Assembly (NCBI GenBank): GCA_964552015.1
Contig: CAZKFR010000014.1
Span: forward strand, 1 to 64,000
From: Rhodocaloribacter sp964552015
GTDB lineage: Bacteria > Bacteroidota > Rhodothermia > Rhodothermales > ISCAR-4553
DNA: 64,000 bases
Reading direction: 5' to 3'
The notes under the pieces: model-generated
Told to the model about the DNA's origin: nothing
Seen by the model: only the letters and a program-made list of their open reading frames with translations
Database searches by the model: none
In this document: one piece after another, positions 34,653-44,676 of the stretch
Numbering within the stretch: position 1 is the stretch's first letter
Layout: the number at the start of each line of letters is the position of its first letter
Made by a program: the position numbers and the translations under genes

Positions 34653-37600
34653 ATGAAACGGTTGGCTGCGCGATCTCGCTCATATGTATTCTGGGGCGTG
34701 CTATGGCTGGGGCTCCTGGTGCTGACGTGGGCGGGACGTGGTCTGTATGTGGCGCATGTAGCCCGTACGGTGGAGGCGCGCCAGCACCGAGCGGTGTCGC
34801 AGGCCTACGCGTGGATCGAGCAAGAATTCGCCGGGCTTCAGGAGGCGCTGGCCGTCCGGGCGCGCGCGGTGGCCGAGGCGGGGGAGGTGGTGCGCACGCT
34901 ACGCCGCCTGCAGCGGGACGGTGACGTCACGGCCGGCGAGCACCTCGTGCGCGTCGTGGCCGCGCTGGAGCTTCCCGAACGAACGTCGGTCGAGGTGTAT
35001 GACCCGATGCCGAGGCGCTTGGCCTGGAACGGGTTTGCCATGCCCATGGATGACGCACCGGCCTCGTCTCGTTTCCTGGAGGACGTGCAGGTTACGCTCG
35101 CACGCGATGGTGACAAGCGGGCGGCGCTGGTCGTCTGGTGGCCTGTGCGGGAGGGCACGTCGATCCTGGGCGTCGTGCGGGCGATGCGCCTGATCGCGTT
35201 TGATGCACCGGTGCGGAACCGGTACCTGCGGGATTACAGCCTCGCCGATGAATGGACGCGGTCGCTGCGTCTTCCCGTCCGGGTTCGTTATGCCGACGCG
35301 ACGGAGGCCGGGGACCTGGAGGCGACACGGGGCCGGTTGTTGCAGGGCCTGGACGGAACGCCGCTGCTGTGGGTGTTCGTGGAGCCGCCCGTGCCGGAAC
35401 AACTCGTGGACGCCGCCGGCGGACGGGTGGACGACCTGATCGCAGGGTGGGCTACGCTGTTCGGGTTCTGGCTCGTGGCGGGCCTGTGGGGCTGGTACCG
35501 GGCCGGCACGGAGAAGGACGCGACGGCATGGGGCACCCGGGGGCGCCGGTTCACCGTTCTGGCGCTGGCGTGGTGGGGGCTGCGCTATGCGATGCTGGCC
35601 CTCGATGTGCCCGGACGCTGGCAGCAGGGCAAGGCCCCCCTGGCGCCGCTGTTCGACCCGCAGCACCTGGCCTCTACCTTCGGCGGCGGCCTGATGCAAT
35701 CGATAGGCGACCTCCTGTTGACGGCGCTGTTTGCCCTGGTGTTCTCTGGAGGCGTGATCCATCTGGTGCGCGGGCTGCCCGGCATTCGCTTGCCGCGTCG
35801 CTCATTGCAGGAACGTCTGAACCGGCGTCACCGGGCCGGCAGCACCTTCCTGTGGGGCCTGATCGGTACCGCCGGGGTCGGCCTGCTGATCGGAGCGGTC
35901 CTGATGGCGCTGGCCGGCGCAACCCGGCACGCCCTGCTGGATAGCACGCTCGATTTTTTTGCCCGTACGGGCTTGCTACCGGAGCGCCTCGTCTTGCTCG
36001 TAAACGGTGCGCTCCTCATGCTCACGCTGTCGGCTGTGTTGCTGATCGTGGGGGTGATCCGGGCCGGACTGGGATGGCTGGGACGCAGGGTGTCGCCGTC
36101 CGAGGACCCGGGTCCGTTGGCGGCGGCCATCCTTCTGGGCACGTTCGTCGCCGTGGTCGTGCTGTACCTGGTACCCGCTGCCACGCTGCCCGCACCGTGG
36201 ATCAGCGTACCCGCGTTCCTGATCGTAGCCGGGGTGGGCGTCTATGCCCAGCTGCGAGCGGTTCCCGTGTCCCGTTTTCTGTTGTTGCGAAATGTGTTGC
36301 CGCAGGTTTTCGTGCTGGCGCTGCTGCTCTATCCATTTGTCTACAGCGGGCTCGATATGCAGCGCCGGCTTCGTATGGAGGATGCCGCCGAGGCGTTCCG
36401 GGAAGGCGTGGACCCCAGGGTGTTTTTCGCCATCGAGCAGGTGCTTCAACAGGCCCGCCAGCCTGAACTGGTGCGGGCGCTGGCCCGGGCCGATACGCTG
36501 TCCGAGGCTGTGCTGGATTCCCTGGCGTGGGAACTCGTTCGGGGTTCCCTGTTGCTCTCGCTGGGGAACTACGACATCAGCCTGACGCTCCTGGACGCTC
36601 TGCACCGCCCCCGCGGGCGTTATCAGCTTACGGCCCGGCCGTTGCCGCCCGGCCTCCGCGAAACCGATTCGCTGGCGTTCGACCTCGTCCATGCCATGTA
36701 CCTGGAGAGCGGGCAGTCCGGCCCGTTCGTGCAGCGAATGACCGGGCGCCGGCAGCGCGATCGGTATCAGTACGTCGGCCTCGTGCCCGTACCCTCCCCC
36801 GAAGGGACGTCAACGGCCGGGTGGGTCTTCGTACGGGTCGAACCCGACATCCCCGTGATGGAGGGGTTCCAGGCGCTGCCCCGGGTGCTCCTGCCGGCCG
36901 GCTTTTTCGGCACCACCTATGCCGATCTCTCGATGGCCGAGTTTCGGGACGGTGTCCTCGTGCGCAGCCAGGGACGGAGTTTCGGTCGGTACCGGCTGGA
37001 CGAGACGGTCAAGCAGGCCCTTGCCGTACGTCCCGAGCTCTGGCGGTCTGAGACGTTTCGGGATCAACGCTTCCTCACCTATTACCAGCGGATCGATACC
37101 TCCGGTGCGTCCCCGGCGGATCCACCGCGCTGGCACAGCCGTGTCGTGGCCGTCCGGACCACGTCCGTCAACCTCTATGACCACCTCTATTTCCTGTTGC
37201 GGCTGACCATGGCCGGCCTGTTCATCGGCCTGCCCATCTATCTTATCGGATGGGGGTGGCGCTGGCGCTCGGGGTCGTTTCCGGCCCGCCGGGTGGCGTT
37301 CCGGGACAAGGTGCTCAATGCTTTTTTCGCCGTCGGGTTCATCACGGCGACGCTCATGGGGATCGCGGGTATGCAGGTGGTCACGGGCGAGAGCGACCGG
37401 GCCATTCGCAGCTGGCTGGAGCAGCATCTGGAGCGTGTCGAGTCGGCCCTGGCCCGGCAGGCGCGCGGCGACGAGTTGCCGTTCCGGGTCCTGGATCGCA
37501 TCCGCATCGACTCGCTCGCCCGGCAGGTGGGGCTCGACCTGAACGTCTACCAGGATGCCCGGCTCGTGGCCAGCAGCCGGCCGCAACTCGTCAAGGACCG

Positions 37601-38780
37601 ACTGATCGACCTGCAACTCCCGGTGGAGGCGTACCTGAGGCTCTACTTCGATGGCTTCCGGTTCGCCGTGAGCCGTGAAGAGGTGGGCAGTTTTACCTAT
37701 ATGGCCGGCTACCGGGCGCTACCGGACGAACAAGGCCTGCCTCGCTACGTGGTTTCGGTGCCGACCCTGCCCGAGCAGGAACGGATCGAGGAAGAACGGG
37801 CCCGGACGGTGGCCTACCTGTTCGGTTCGCTCCTGATGTTGCTGCTCGTGGTGATGCTCACAGCGGCGATGCTGGCGAGCGCCCTCGCGCGTCCCATCGC
37901 CCGCTTGCGAGCCGGCCTCGAAGCCGTGGCCCGCGGACGGTTCGAGCGGATTCCGCCCGTGCGCACACGGGATGAAATCGGCGAGCTGGTGGAGAGCTTC
38001 AACGCCATGCAGGCCCAGCTGGCCGAGAGCCGTCGGCGGCTGGCCCAGCAGGAGCGCCAACTGGCCTGGCGCGAGATGGCCCGGCAGGTGGCGCACGAGA
38101 TCAAGAACCCGCTCACCCCAATGAAATTGTCCGTGCAACACCTGCAGCGCGCCTTCGACGACCTGCTCCGCCGCGTACGGCCGGAGGCCGAGGAAGCCAC
38201 CTCCCTGCAGCGTTTCGGCAGGCTGTTGCACGACAAAGCCACCACGTTGCTCGAACAGATCGACGCCCTCAAACGCATCGCCGACGAGTTCTCGACCTTT
38301 GCCCGGATGCCCTCCCGGATGATGGAACCGCTGGATCTCAATGCGGTTATCCGCGAGGCCGTGGCGCTGATGCAGGAGGAAGCCGGACAGCGCATCGAAC
38401 TGCATCTGCACCCGGCTCCTCTCGTCCTGGAAGCCGACCGTGAGGAACTCCGGCGCATTTACATCAACCTGATCAAGAACGCGCTCCAGGCCGCCGACGA
38501 ACGACGGCCCTTGCGGATCGAGATCACCACCGAGCGCCGGCCCGGCCGCGACGGGATCCCCGCCTGGGCCTACAGCACCGTCACCGATACCGGGACGGGC
38601 ATCCCGGAAGACCTCCGGGGGAAGATCTTCGAGCCCAACTTCTCCACGAAGACCAGTGGTACGGGGCTGGGGCTGGCCATCGTGCGGAAGGCCGTCGAGG
38701 ACCTGCACGGCGAAATCGGCTTCGAAACGCGGACGGGGGTCGGGACGACGTTCTGGATCCGTCTTCCGCTGGCTGAATGA
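34653..38780 (+). CDS. Very large NtrY-like membrane sensor histidine kinase
   Basis: The 1375-residue protein starts at MKRLAARSRSYVFWGVLW; upstream codons are unlikely. A first helix (about 12-30) is followed by an extracytoplasmic sensor part (about 35-260), about eight clustered helices (about 265-575), a second extracytoplasmic part (about 580-850), two helices (about 855-920), a third sensor part and a final helix (about 1050-1075). A HAMP domain (PIARLRAGLEAVARGRFERI) leads into the kinase core: AHEIKNPLTPMKLSVQHL (His1148), NLIKNALQAADERR, DTGTGIPEDLRGKIFEP and TSGTGLGLAIV. The core is NtrY-like. No response regulator is adjacent; trkA follows 73 bp later. Confidence 0.92.
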   Translation: MKRLAARSRSYVFWGVLWLGLLVLTWAGRGLYVAHVARTVEARQHRAVSQAYAWIEQEFAGLQEALAVRARAVAEAGEVVRTLRRLQRDGDVTAGEHLVRVVAALELPERTSVEVYDPMPRRLAWNGFAMPMDDAPASSRFLEDVQVTLARDGDKRAALVVWWPVREGTSILGVVRAMRLIAFDAPVRNRYLRDYSLADEWTRSLRLPVRVRYADATEAGDLEATRGRLLQGLDGTPLLWVFVEPPVPEQLVDAAGGRVDDLIAGWATLFGFWLVAGLWGWYRAGTEKDATAWGTRGRRFTVLALAWWGLRYAMLALDVPGRWQQGKAPLAPLFDPQHLASTFGGGLMQSIGDLLLTALFALVFSGGVIHLVRGLPGIRLPRRSLQERLNRRHRAGSTFLWGLIGTAGVGLLIGAVLMALAGATRHALLDSTLDFFARTGLLPERLVLLVNGALLMLTLSAVLLIVGVIRAGLGWLGRRVSPSEDPGPLAAAILLGTFVAVVVLYLVPAATLPAPWISVPAFLIVAGVGVYAQLRAVPVSRFLLLRNVLPQVFVLALLLYPFVYSGLDMQRRLRMEDAAEAFREGVDPRVFFAIEQVLQQARQPELVRALARADTLSEAVLDSLAWELVRGSLLLSLGNYDISLTLLDALHRPRGRYQLTARPLPPGLRETDSLAFDLVHAMYLESGQSGPFVQRMTGRRQRDRYQYVGLVPVPSPEGTSTAGWVFVRVEPDIPVMEGFQALPRVLLPAGFFGTTYADLSMAEFRDGVLVRSQGRSFGRYRLDETVKQALAVRPELWRSETFRDQRFLTYYQRIDTSGASPADPPRWHSRVVAVRTTSVNLYDHLYFLLRLTMAGLFIGLPIYLIGWGWRWRSGSFPARRVAFRDKVLNAFFAVGFITATLMGIAGMQVVTGESDRAIRSWLEQHLERVESALARQARGDELPFRVLDRIRIDSLARQVGLDLNVYQDARLVASSRPQLVKDRLIDLQLPVEAYLRLYFDGFRFAVSREEVGSFTYMAGYRALPDEQGLPRYVVSVPTLPEQERIEEERARTVAYLFGSLLMLLLVVMLTAAMLASALARPIARLRAGLEAVARGRFERIPPVRTRDEIGELVESFNAMQAQLAESRRRLAQQERQLAWREMARQVAHEIKNPLTPMKLSVQHLQRAFDDLLRRVRPEAEEATSLQRFGRLLHDKATTLLEQIDALKRIADEFSTFARMPSRMMEPLDLNAVIREAVALMQEEAGQRIELHLHPAPLVLEADREELRRIYINLIKNALQAADERRPLRIEITTERRPGRDGIPAWAYSTVTDTGTGIPEDLRGKIFEPNFSTKTSGTGLGLAIVRKAVEDLHGEIGFETRTGVGTTFWIRLPLAE

Positions 38781-38853
38781 ACGGTCCCTGTGGAACCTCG
38801 CGCGGTGGCCCGGCTACAAGCCGATTCTTTATGCCGACAAGCAGCACGCGCCC

Positions 38854-40206
38854 ATGAAAGTCATCGTGATCGGAGCCGGGGAAGTAGGGTTCGATGTGGC
38901 CCGGTTGCTCGAGATGGAGCAGCACGACGTCATCGTGGTCGATGTCGACCCGGAAGCGCTCGAGAGCGTTCGGGATCGGCTGGACGTCATGACGGTGCAG
39001 GGGAACGGTACGTCGATCCAGGTGCTGCAGGAGGCCGGCGTGCGCGAGGCGGACATGTTGATCGCGGTCACCACCATCGACGAGGTCAACATGATCGCCT
39101 GCATGATTGCGGACCGGCTCGGGGTCGAGACGACCATAGCCCGGATCCGCTCGGACGACCTGACCGGCCAGTCCACGGTCCTCTCCGCCTCCGACCTGGG
39201 GATCGACATGGTCATCCATCCGGAGGAGACGGCGGCCGCCGAGGTGGCCCGCCTGATCCGCCGCTCCAGCGCTACCGACGTGCTCACCTTTGCCGATGGA
39301 CGCTTGCATCTGATCGGCGTGCGCCTGGATACCGATGCACCGGTGATCGGGAAATCGTTGCGGGAGCTGGATGCCGAGCTGACGGGGATTCCCTTTCGTG
39401 TCGTGGCCATCGTCCGGGGGATCCGGACCATCCTGCCGCGTGGCGACGAGGTCCTCCGCCGCAACGATCAGATCTTCATGCTGGCCCAGCCCAAGCACAT
39501 CCCGCATCTGGTGAAGGCCGTAGGGAAAAGTGAGAGGCGGCTCAACCACATCATGATCCTCGGTGGCACGAAGGTGGGGGGGCGCGTGGCGTCGATGCTG
39601 GGCGGGCTCAAGGGGATGCGGATCAAGCTCATCGAGCCCGACCGTGAGCGGGCCGGAGAGCTGGCGGAGGCCCTGCCCGGCTGCCTGGTCATTCATGGCG
39701 AGGCGACCGACATCGACCTGCTGGTGACGGAAGGACTGGCCGAGATGGATGCGTTCGTGGCCGTCACCGAGGACGAAGAATCCAACCTGGTGACGTGCCT
39801 GCTGGCGAAGCACCTGGGTGTCCGGAAGACGGTGGCCCTCCTCTCGAAAGGCGCGTATATTCCGATCAGCCAGTCCATCGGGCTCGACGCCGCGGTGAGT
39901 ACGAAACTGGCGGTTTCGCGGGAGATCATGCGGTTTTTGCGGGGCAAGCACGTGCTGGCTGCGGCCACGGTCCATGGCATGGACGCCGAGATCCTGGAGA
40001 TGGAGGCCGCACCGCGTTCGCCCATCACGCGCGGGCCGCTGCGTGAGGTCAAGCTGCCCCGGGGCCTGCTGATCGGAGCCGTCGTGCGGAGCGACCGGGT
40101 CGAGATCGCCACCGGGGATACGCACCTGGAGCCCGGGGATCATGCCTTCGTCTTCGTGCTGCCGGGAGCCGTAGAAGATGCCGAACGCCTGTTTGCCCGG
40201 CCGTGA
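38854..40206 (+). CDS. trkA: Trk potassium uptake regulatory subunit TrkA
   Basis: This 450-residue cytoplasmic protein has two RCK units. Each has an NAD-binding fold (MKVIVIGAGEVGFDVARLLE at 1-20 and NHIMILGGTKVGGRVASMLG at about 230-249) and a following RCK_C domain (about 135-215 and 365-445). TrkA gates the TrkH channel in response to nucleotides. The start was set at MKVIVIGAGEV, since the longer frame overlaps the kinase gene. trkH follows 37 bp downstream, and the three genes may form one transcript with the kinase. Confidence 0.95.
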   Translation: MKVIVIGAGEVGFDVARLLEMEQHDVIVVDVDPEALESVRDRLDVMTVQGNGTSIQVLQEAGVREADMLIAVTTIDEVNMIACMIADRLGVETTIARIRSDDLTGQSTVLSASDLGIDMVIHPEETAAAEVARLIRRSSATDVLTFADGRLHLIGVRLDTDAPVIGKSLRELDAELTGIPFRVVAIVRGIRTILPRGDEVLRRNDQIFMLAQPKHIPHLVKAVGKSERRLNHIMILGGTKVGGRVASMLGGLKGMRIKLIEPDRERAGELAEALPGCLVIHGEATDIDLLVTEGLAEMDAFVAVTEDEESNLVTCLLAKHLGVRKTVALLSKGAYIPISQSIGLDAAVSTKLAVSREIMRFLRGKHVLAAATVHGMDAEILEMEAAPRSPITRGPLREVKLPRGLLIGAVVRSDRVEIATGDTHLEPGDHAFVFVLPGAVEDAERLFARP

Positions 40207-40243
40207 AACGATCGCTTGCTGACGTTCCCTTCCGACCGACGCG

Positions 40244-41752
40244 ATGACTGTGCTGAACTACCGAGCCGTTGTGCGCACGCTGGGGGCACTGGTCTTCTTT
40301 CTCGGCGTGGCGTTACTCTTCCCTATGGGCGTGGGGCTGCTCTACGGAGAAAGCAACTGGTGGAGTTTTGGTGTCACGGCCTTGCTCTGCCTGGGGGTCG
40401 GTGGAGCGGGCTGGCGGCTGGTGGGGCAGCGGGGGGAAGACCTGCGGGTCCGGGAGGGCTTCGCCATCGTGGCCCTCGCATGGTTCGTGCTGGCCCTGCT
40501 CGGGGCGCTCCCGTTCGTGATCGGCGGGGTACTCTCCTCGTATACCGATGCGTTTTTCGAAACGATCAGCGGGTTCACAACGACCGGCGCTACCATCCTG
40601 GGCGGCGCGGCCACCCCGGCGATCGAGGCGATCCCGAGGGCTTTCCTGTTCTGGCGGAGCCTGGCGCACTGGCTCGGCGGCATGGGTATCATTGTCCTCA
40701 CGCTGGCCATCCTGCCCATCCTGGGGGTGGGGGGGATGCAGCTCTTCAAGGCCGAGGTGCCGGGGCCCTCGGCGGACAAGCTGACCCCCCGCGTGCAGGA
40801 GACCGCCCGGCGCCTCTGGATGATCTACGTGGGGCTGACGGCGGCGCAGGTACTGCTCCTGCTACCGGCCATGAATCTGTTCGATGCCGTCAACCATGCT
40901 TTTGCTACCATGGCCACGGGAGGCTTTTCGACGAAGAACGGCTCGGTGGCCGATTATGGCTCGGCGTACGTCGAATGGGTCATCACCCTCTTTATGATCC
41001 TGGCCGGGATGAACTTTGCGCTCCATTTCCGGCTGCTTCGGGGCGAGGCGCGCGTGGCGCTGCGTGACACCGAGTTGCGGGTGTACCTCGCCATTCTGGC
41101 CGTTGGAACCGTGCTGGTCACGCTCAGCGTCTGGCAGCCGCTGGCCCGCTTCTTCGCGCCGGGACAGGAGGCCGCGTTCGAAGGGTATGCCAGCCTGGAG
41201 GCCGCCCTCCGGTACGCGGCCTTCCAGGTGGTCTCCATCGTCACCACGACGGGCTTCGGGACGGCCGACTACGAGGTCTGGCCTTCGATGGCCATCGGGG
41301 TGATCTTCGTCCTGTTCTTCGTGGGCGGTATGGCGGGGTCGACGGGCGGCGGCGTCAAGGTGGTGCGCCACGTGCTGCTGTTCAAAAACTCGTTTCGTGA
41401 GATCAAACAACTCATCCATCCTCAGGCCATTCTGCCCATCCGGCTCGGCGACCGCGTGGTCTCGCAGGAGATCATGCGGAACGTGCTTTCCTTCATCGCG
41501 CTCTACTTCGGCCTCGTCACCGCCGGGACGCTCGCCATGAGCATGCTGGGGCTCGATCTGCTCTCGGCCCTGGGCGCGACGATCTCGTGCCTGGGCAACA
41601 TTGGCCCGGCGTTCGGATCGCTCGGCCCGACGGAGAACTACGCTCATCTGCCCGGCGTGGCCAAGTGGGTCCTCGGCTTCCTCATGATTGCCGGCCGGCT
41701 GGAGCTCTTCACCGTGCTGATCCTGTTCTCTCCCGTATTCTGGCGTCGCTGA
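40244..41752 (+). CDS. trkH: Trk potassium transporter membrane subunit TrkH
   Basis: TrkH is the potassium-conducting subunit. The 502-residue protein has the expected ten or more helices and four pore loops with TrkH-type filters: SGFTTTGATIL (first), NHAFATMATGGFSTKN (second), SIVTTTGFGTADY (third) and ATISCLGNIGPAFG (fourth). It ends with GRLELFTVLILFSPVFWRR, the conserved C-terminus of the family. It works with the adjacent TrkA. Sequence is complete and ordinary. Confidence 0.96.
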   Translation: MTVLNYRAVVRTLGALVFFLGVALLFPMGVGLLYGESNWWSFGVTALLCLGVGGAGWRLVGQRGEDLRVREGFAIVALAWFVLALLGALPFVIGGVLSSYTDAFFETISGFTTTGATILGGAATPAIEAIPRAFLFWRSLAHWLGGMGIIVLTLAILPILGVGGMQLFKAEVPGPSADKLTPRVQETARRLWMIYVGLTAAQVLLLLPAMNLFDAVNHAFATMATGGFSTKNGSVADYGSAYVEWVITLFMILAGMNFALHFRLLRGEARVALRDTELRVYLAILAVGTVLVTLSVWQPLARFFAPGQEAAFEGYASLEAALRYAAFQVVSIVTTTGFGTADYEVWPSMAIGVIFVLFFVGGMAGSTGGGVKVVRHVLLFKNSFREIKQLIHPQAILPIRLGDRVVSQEIMRNVLSFIALYFGLVTAGTLAMSMLGLDLLSALGATISCLGNIGPAFGSLGPTENYAHLPGVAKWVLGFLMIAGRLELFTVLILFSPVFWRR

Positions 41753-42055
41753 GGCCATGGCGCGCACCGGCGTCGATGCCGGCACAACACGAGGACCGAC
41801 GGGGCAAGAATTTCCGGGGCCGGCACGCCACGCCGGCCCATCGGGGTACGCCGCTTATCTCGTTGAAAAGGAACGGTGTGCTAAAGAAGCCCCCGGGGCG
41901 GCCGAAACGTACATCATCAGCCTCGTGGCACGTTCGCGTCGTCGCGGTAGGCACGAGGCTTGAAGGACCGGCGAGCGGCGAAGCGCCGGCACGGGAAACG
42001 ATCCCCGCTGCACACGCACCAAGAAGTACACAACGTACCGAAGGAGGTGACGGTC
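41753..42055. other. 303-bp intergenic region after trkH
   Basis: It contains a perfect 8-bp inverted repeat GGGCCGGC / GCCGGCCC (41817-41824, 41832-41839) with a 7-base loop but no U-rich tail, so a terminator is uncertain. The end holds a very strong Shine-Dalgarno sequence for the next gene. No further gene was recognised. Confidence 0.5.
42041..42050 (+). promoter_or_regulatory. Strong Shine-Dalgarno sequence deciding the start at 42056
   Basis: AAGGAGGTGA is fully complementary to the usual 16S rRNA 3' end and stands 5 bp before the ATG at 42056. Most genes in this window have weak or no such sequence, so this small gene is probably translated strongly. Confidence 0.85.
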
Positions 42056-42316
42056 ATGGACGTACGCGAATATCTGGAAAAGAGCATGCGGCGCCTGTCG
42101 AGCACGAGCATTGCGTGGCATGAAGATACGTTCATCGTCGAGCAGTCCCTGCGCCCCGTCGATCTGGTGGACGCTGCCGTGGATATTGCCTGGGACGAAC
42201 TGATGCCGAAGGGGGGGCTCGATCGGCCCTCGCTGGAGGTCACGCGCCGGGATGGCATGATCGTGTTCGGCCTTGCACGTACGAAGCGCTCGCCGCGGTG
42301 GCCCCAGGCGGCGTGA
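42056..42316 (+). CDS. Small conserved-looking hypothetical protein
   Basis: The 86-residue soluble protein begins MDVREYLEKSMRRLSSTSIAW after an ideal ribosome binding site. It contains SLRPVDLVDAAVDIAWDELM and ends with KRSPRWPQAA. No family was recognised; there is no signal peptide or membrane helix. It lies 138 bp upstream of the KAP NTPase gene on the same strand, and an association with it is possible but not shown. Confidence 0.65.
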   Translation: MDVREYLEKSMRRLSSTSIAWHEDTFIVEQSLRPVDLVDAAVDIAWDELMPKGGLDRPSLEVTRRDGMIVFGLARTKRSPRWPQAA

Positions 42317-42454
42317 GCCGACCCGCCGCCCGGCCTGCTTTTTTGCCGGGGGCGGCTTTGGTCGGACACGAACCGGCCGATACCTGCGGTGTCCGGGTTC
42401 CGGGGGCACGGTGCTCCGGGGCCGGGCTTCGCCCATCGGTATGCCGACGACGAG

Positions 42455-44641
42455 ATGGAAGACCACAACCCTGCCGTTTTCACACCTACGTTTGCCGCCG
42501 ACGCGCCGGTCGATGATCCGGCCCGGGACCGCTTCGACCGCTGGCCCTTTGCCGAGCGCGTGGCGCGTATCCTGGCCTCACGTCAGGACCCGAGCAGCCT
42601 GGTGGTGGGCCTGTACGGGGCCTGGGGGGAAGGCAAAACGACGGTGCTCCGCTTCATCGACCGGGCCCTCTCCGAGTACCCGCACGTCGTCTGTGTGTGG
42701 TTCAACCCCTGGCGCTTCCGGGACGAGGGGCTGCTCATCCGTAGCTTCTTCAACGCCCTGGGGGATGCCGTCGATGCTTCGCTGGGCCCGCGTCATGAAA
42801 AGATCGGGCCCCGCCTGCGCGACTACGCCGAACTGCTGGCCCCCTCGTCGTTTGGTCCCGGTATGCTCGCCACCTCGGGCGACGGAGGACGCCTTCCGCT
42901 GGAGGGCAACGTGGCCGTCGAACTGAAGAAAGTACGGTCCTGGATCAGCGACCTGCTGCAGGCCCTCGGGCGCCGGGTCGTGGTGTTCGTCGACGACATG
43001 GACCGGCTCGAGAAGGAGACCGTCCAGGCCGTTTTTCGCCTCGTCAAACTCTCGGCCGATTTCGAAAACACGATCTACCTGCTCTCGTTCGACCCCAAGG
43101 TCGTGGCTTCGTCCCTGCAGGCCTCCGGCTACGGTCGGACGGGCTACGACTTTCTGGAAAAGATCATCTCGGTACCGCTGCAACTGCCACCGGCCAGCAC
43201 GACGTCGCTGCTGGACCTTGCCTACGACGGGGTGAACGAGGCGGTACGGGTCGCCGAAATCGACCTGACCCAGCAGCAGGTTGACGAGTTCGTGCATCGG
43301 TTTCGCCACGGGTTCGAGCCGCGCCTGCAGACGCCGCGGATCGTGAATCAGTATGCGAATGCGCTGCTCTTCGCGCTGCCGATCCTGAAGGGGGAGGTCA
43401 ACCCGGTCGATCAGATGCTGGTCGAGGGACTGCGGATCTTCTACCCGAACCTGTACGAACACATCAAGGAAAACCCGGATCTGTATCTGGGCGCTCCCGT
43501 GGGCCGGGACAAGGCCCGGCAGCAACAGGAGGCGGCCGAGCGTGAGCGCCCGCTGGAACGTCTCACACGCCGCGAGCGGGATGCCGCCCGGCGGCTCATA
43601 GCCGCGCTGTTCCCGCGCACGACAGGCATGGACGTCCGGCATGAGGTGGCCCGGTGGGACCGCGAGCAGCGGGTGGCCTCCGAACGATATTTCGAACGCT
43701 ACTTCCAGTACGCCATCGCCTCGAACGACTTGCCCGACCGCGAACTGAGTGCGTTCCTGGAGCAGGCCGTGACGCTGTCGAGCGACGAGGTGCTTGCGTC
43801 CGTCCGGGCGCTGATCGAGAAGGCCGAGGCCCGCACCATCGTACGCAAGCTCAGCTTGCGGGTCGAGGAGGTGCATCCGAAGGCGGCCTTCAAACTGGCC
43901 CGGGCGCTCTCGAAGCTGGGGACGTCCTTCCCCGACACGCGGGAGGGGGTCGTGGGGCCGTCGCTCTCGGCCGAGGCGGCCGGTCTGGTGGCGCATCTGT
44001 TGCGGGCGCTGCCGTCAGCGCAGCGCTTCGAGGGTGCCGCCGCGGTGCTGAGCGAGGCCGAGCCGCTCTGGTTTGCGCTCCTGTGCCTGTCGCACCTGCT
44101 CGGGGAAGCCATGCAGGGCGACAGCACCGAGATGACGGACGAGCAGGCCATGCAACTCCTGAAGGTGATCGCCGTGCGGGTCCGTGAGCGGGTGCGTCAG
44201 GAGGTGTTGCATCTGGTCGAGCCCGAGCATGCCGTGGCGCTGTATTCGGCCTGGGCCGCCGGGTGTGGCTTCGAGGAAACCCATGGCTACCTGGCCCGCC
44301 GGCTCACGGAGACGCCGTCGGAAGCGCTGGCGCTCGTGAAGGCCAGCCTGCCCCGGATCTGGTCGGCCGGAGGCCAGTACCGCCCCGGGTCCTTCGACCG
44401 GCAGGAGTACGAGACGCTGGCCGGGTTCGTCGATCCGGAAACGGTCTTCCGGGCGCTGGACCAGTGCTGTGCCGGGAGCCTCGAATCGGTTCGCCGTGGG
44501 CACCTCAACGACCCGGACCTGACGCTCGAAGAACGCACCATGTACCAGTTCGCCCTGCTGCACCGTCAGGAGCAAAAGCGACGGCAGGACGAAAGGCCGC
44601 CGGCCCCCGTGGAGACGACGGGCGATCGAGAAGGAGCGTGA
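42455..44641 (+). CDS. KAP family P-loop NTPase
   Basis: The 728-residue protein (ATG at 42455; a GTG at 42389 is also in frame) has the KAP P-loop pattern: GLYGAWGEGKTT (52-63), the KAP-specific VCVWFNPWRF (79-88), Walker B VVVFVDDMDRL (175-185), and YLLSFDPKVV (208-217). The C-terminal half (about 350-728) is helical and has no recognised domain; no membrane segment is evident, although many KAP proteins have them. KAP NTPases include the phage-exclusion protein PifA and proteins at membrane complexes, so a role in defence or membrane stress is possible. Confidence 0.85.
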   Translation: MEDHNPAVFTPTFAADAPVDDPARDRFDRWPFAERVARILASRQDPSSLVVGLYGAWGEGKTTVLRFIDRALSEYPHVVCVWFNPWRFRDEGLLIRSFFNALGDAVDASLGPRHEKIGPRLRDYAELLAPSSFGPGMLATSGDGGRLPLEGNVAVELKKVRSWISDLLQALGRRVVVFVDDMDRLEKETVQAVFRLVKLSADFENTIYLLSFDPKVVASSLQASGYGRTGYDFLEKIISVPLQLPPASTTSLLDLAYDGVNEAVRVAEIDLTQQQVDEFVHRFRHGFEPRLQTPRIVNQYANALLFALPILKGEVNPVDQMLVEGLRIFYPNLYEHIKENPDLYLGAPVGRDKARQQQEAAERERPLERLTRRERDAARRLIAALFPRTTGMDVRHEVARWDREQRVASERYFERYFQYAIASNDLPDRELSAFLEQAVTLSSDEVLASVRALIEKAEARTIVRKLSLRVEEVHPKAAFKLARALSKLGTSFPDTREGVVGPSLSAEAAGLVAHLLRALPSAQRFEGAAAVLSEAEPLWFALLCLSHLLGEAMQGDSTEMTDEQAMQLLKVIAVRVRERVRQEVLHLVEPEHAVALYSAWAAGCGFEETHGYLARRLTETPSEALALVKASLPRIWSAGGQYRPGSFDRQEYETLAGFVDPETVFRALDQCCAGSLESVRRGHLNDPDLTLEERTMYQFALLHRQEQKRRQDERPPAPVETTGDREGA

Positions 44642-44676
44642 GGCCGGGGGAAGCGCGGCGTCCCGGGAGAAGCCGG

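Noticed and set aside
41817..41839. Terminator after trkH
   Set aside because: The hairpin is perfect but no U-rich tail follows on either strand, so it is only mentioned in the intergenic entry.
42389..44641. Direct functional link between the KAP NTPase and the STING-like protein
   Set aside because: They are 14 kb apart with unrelated genes between; nothing in the sequence connects them.
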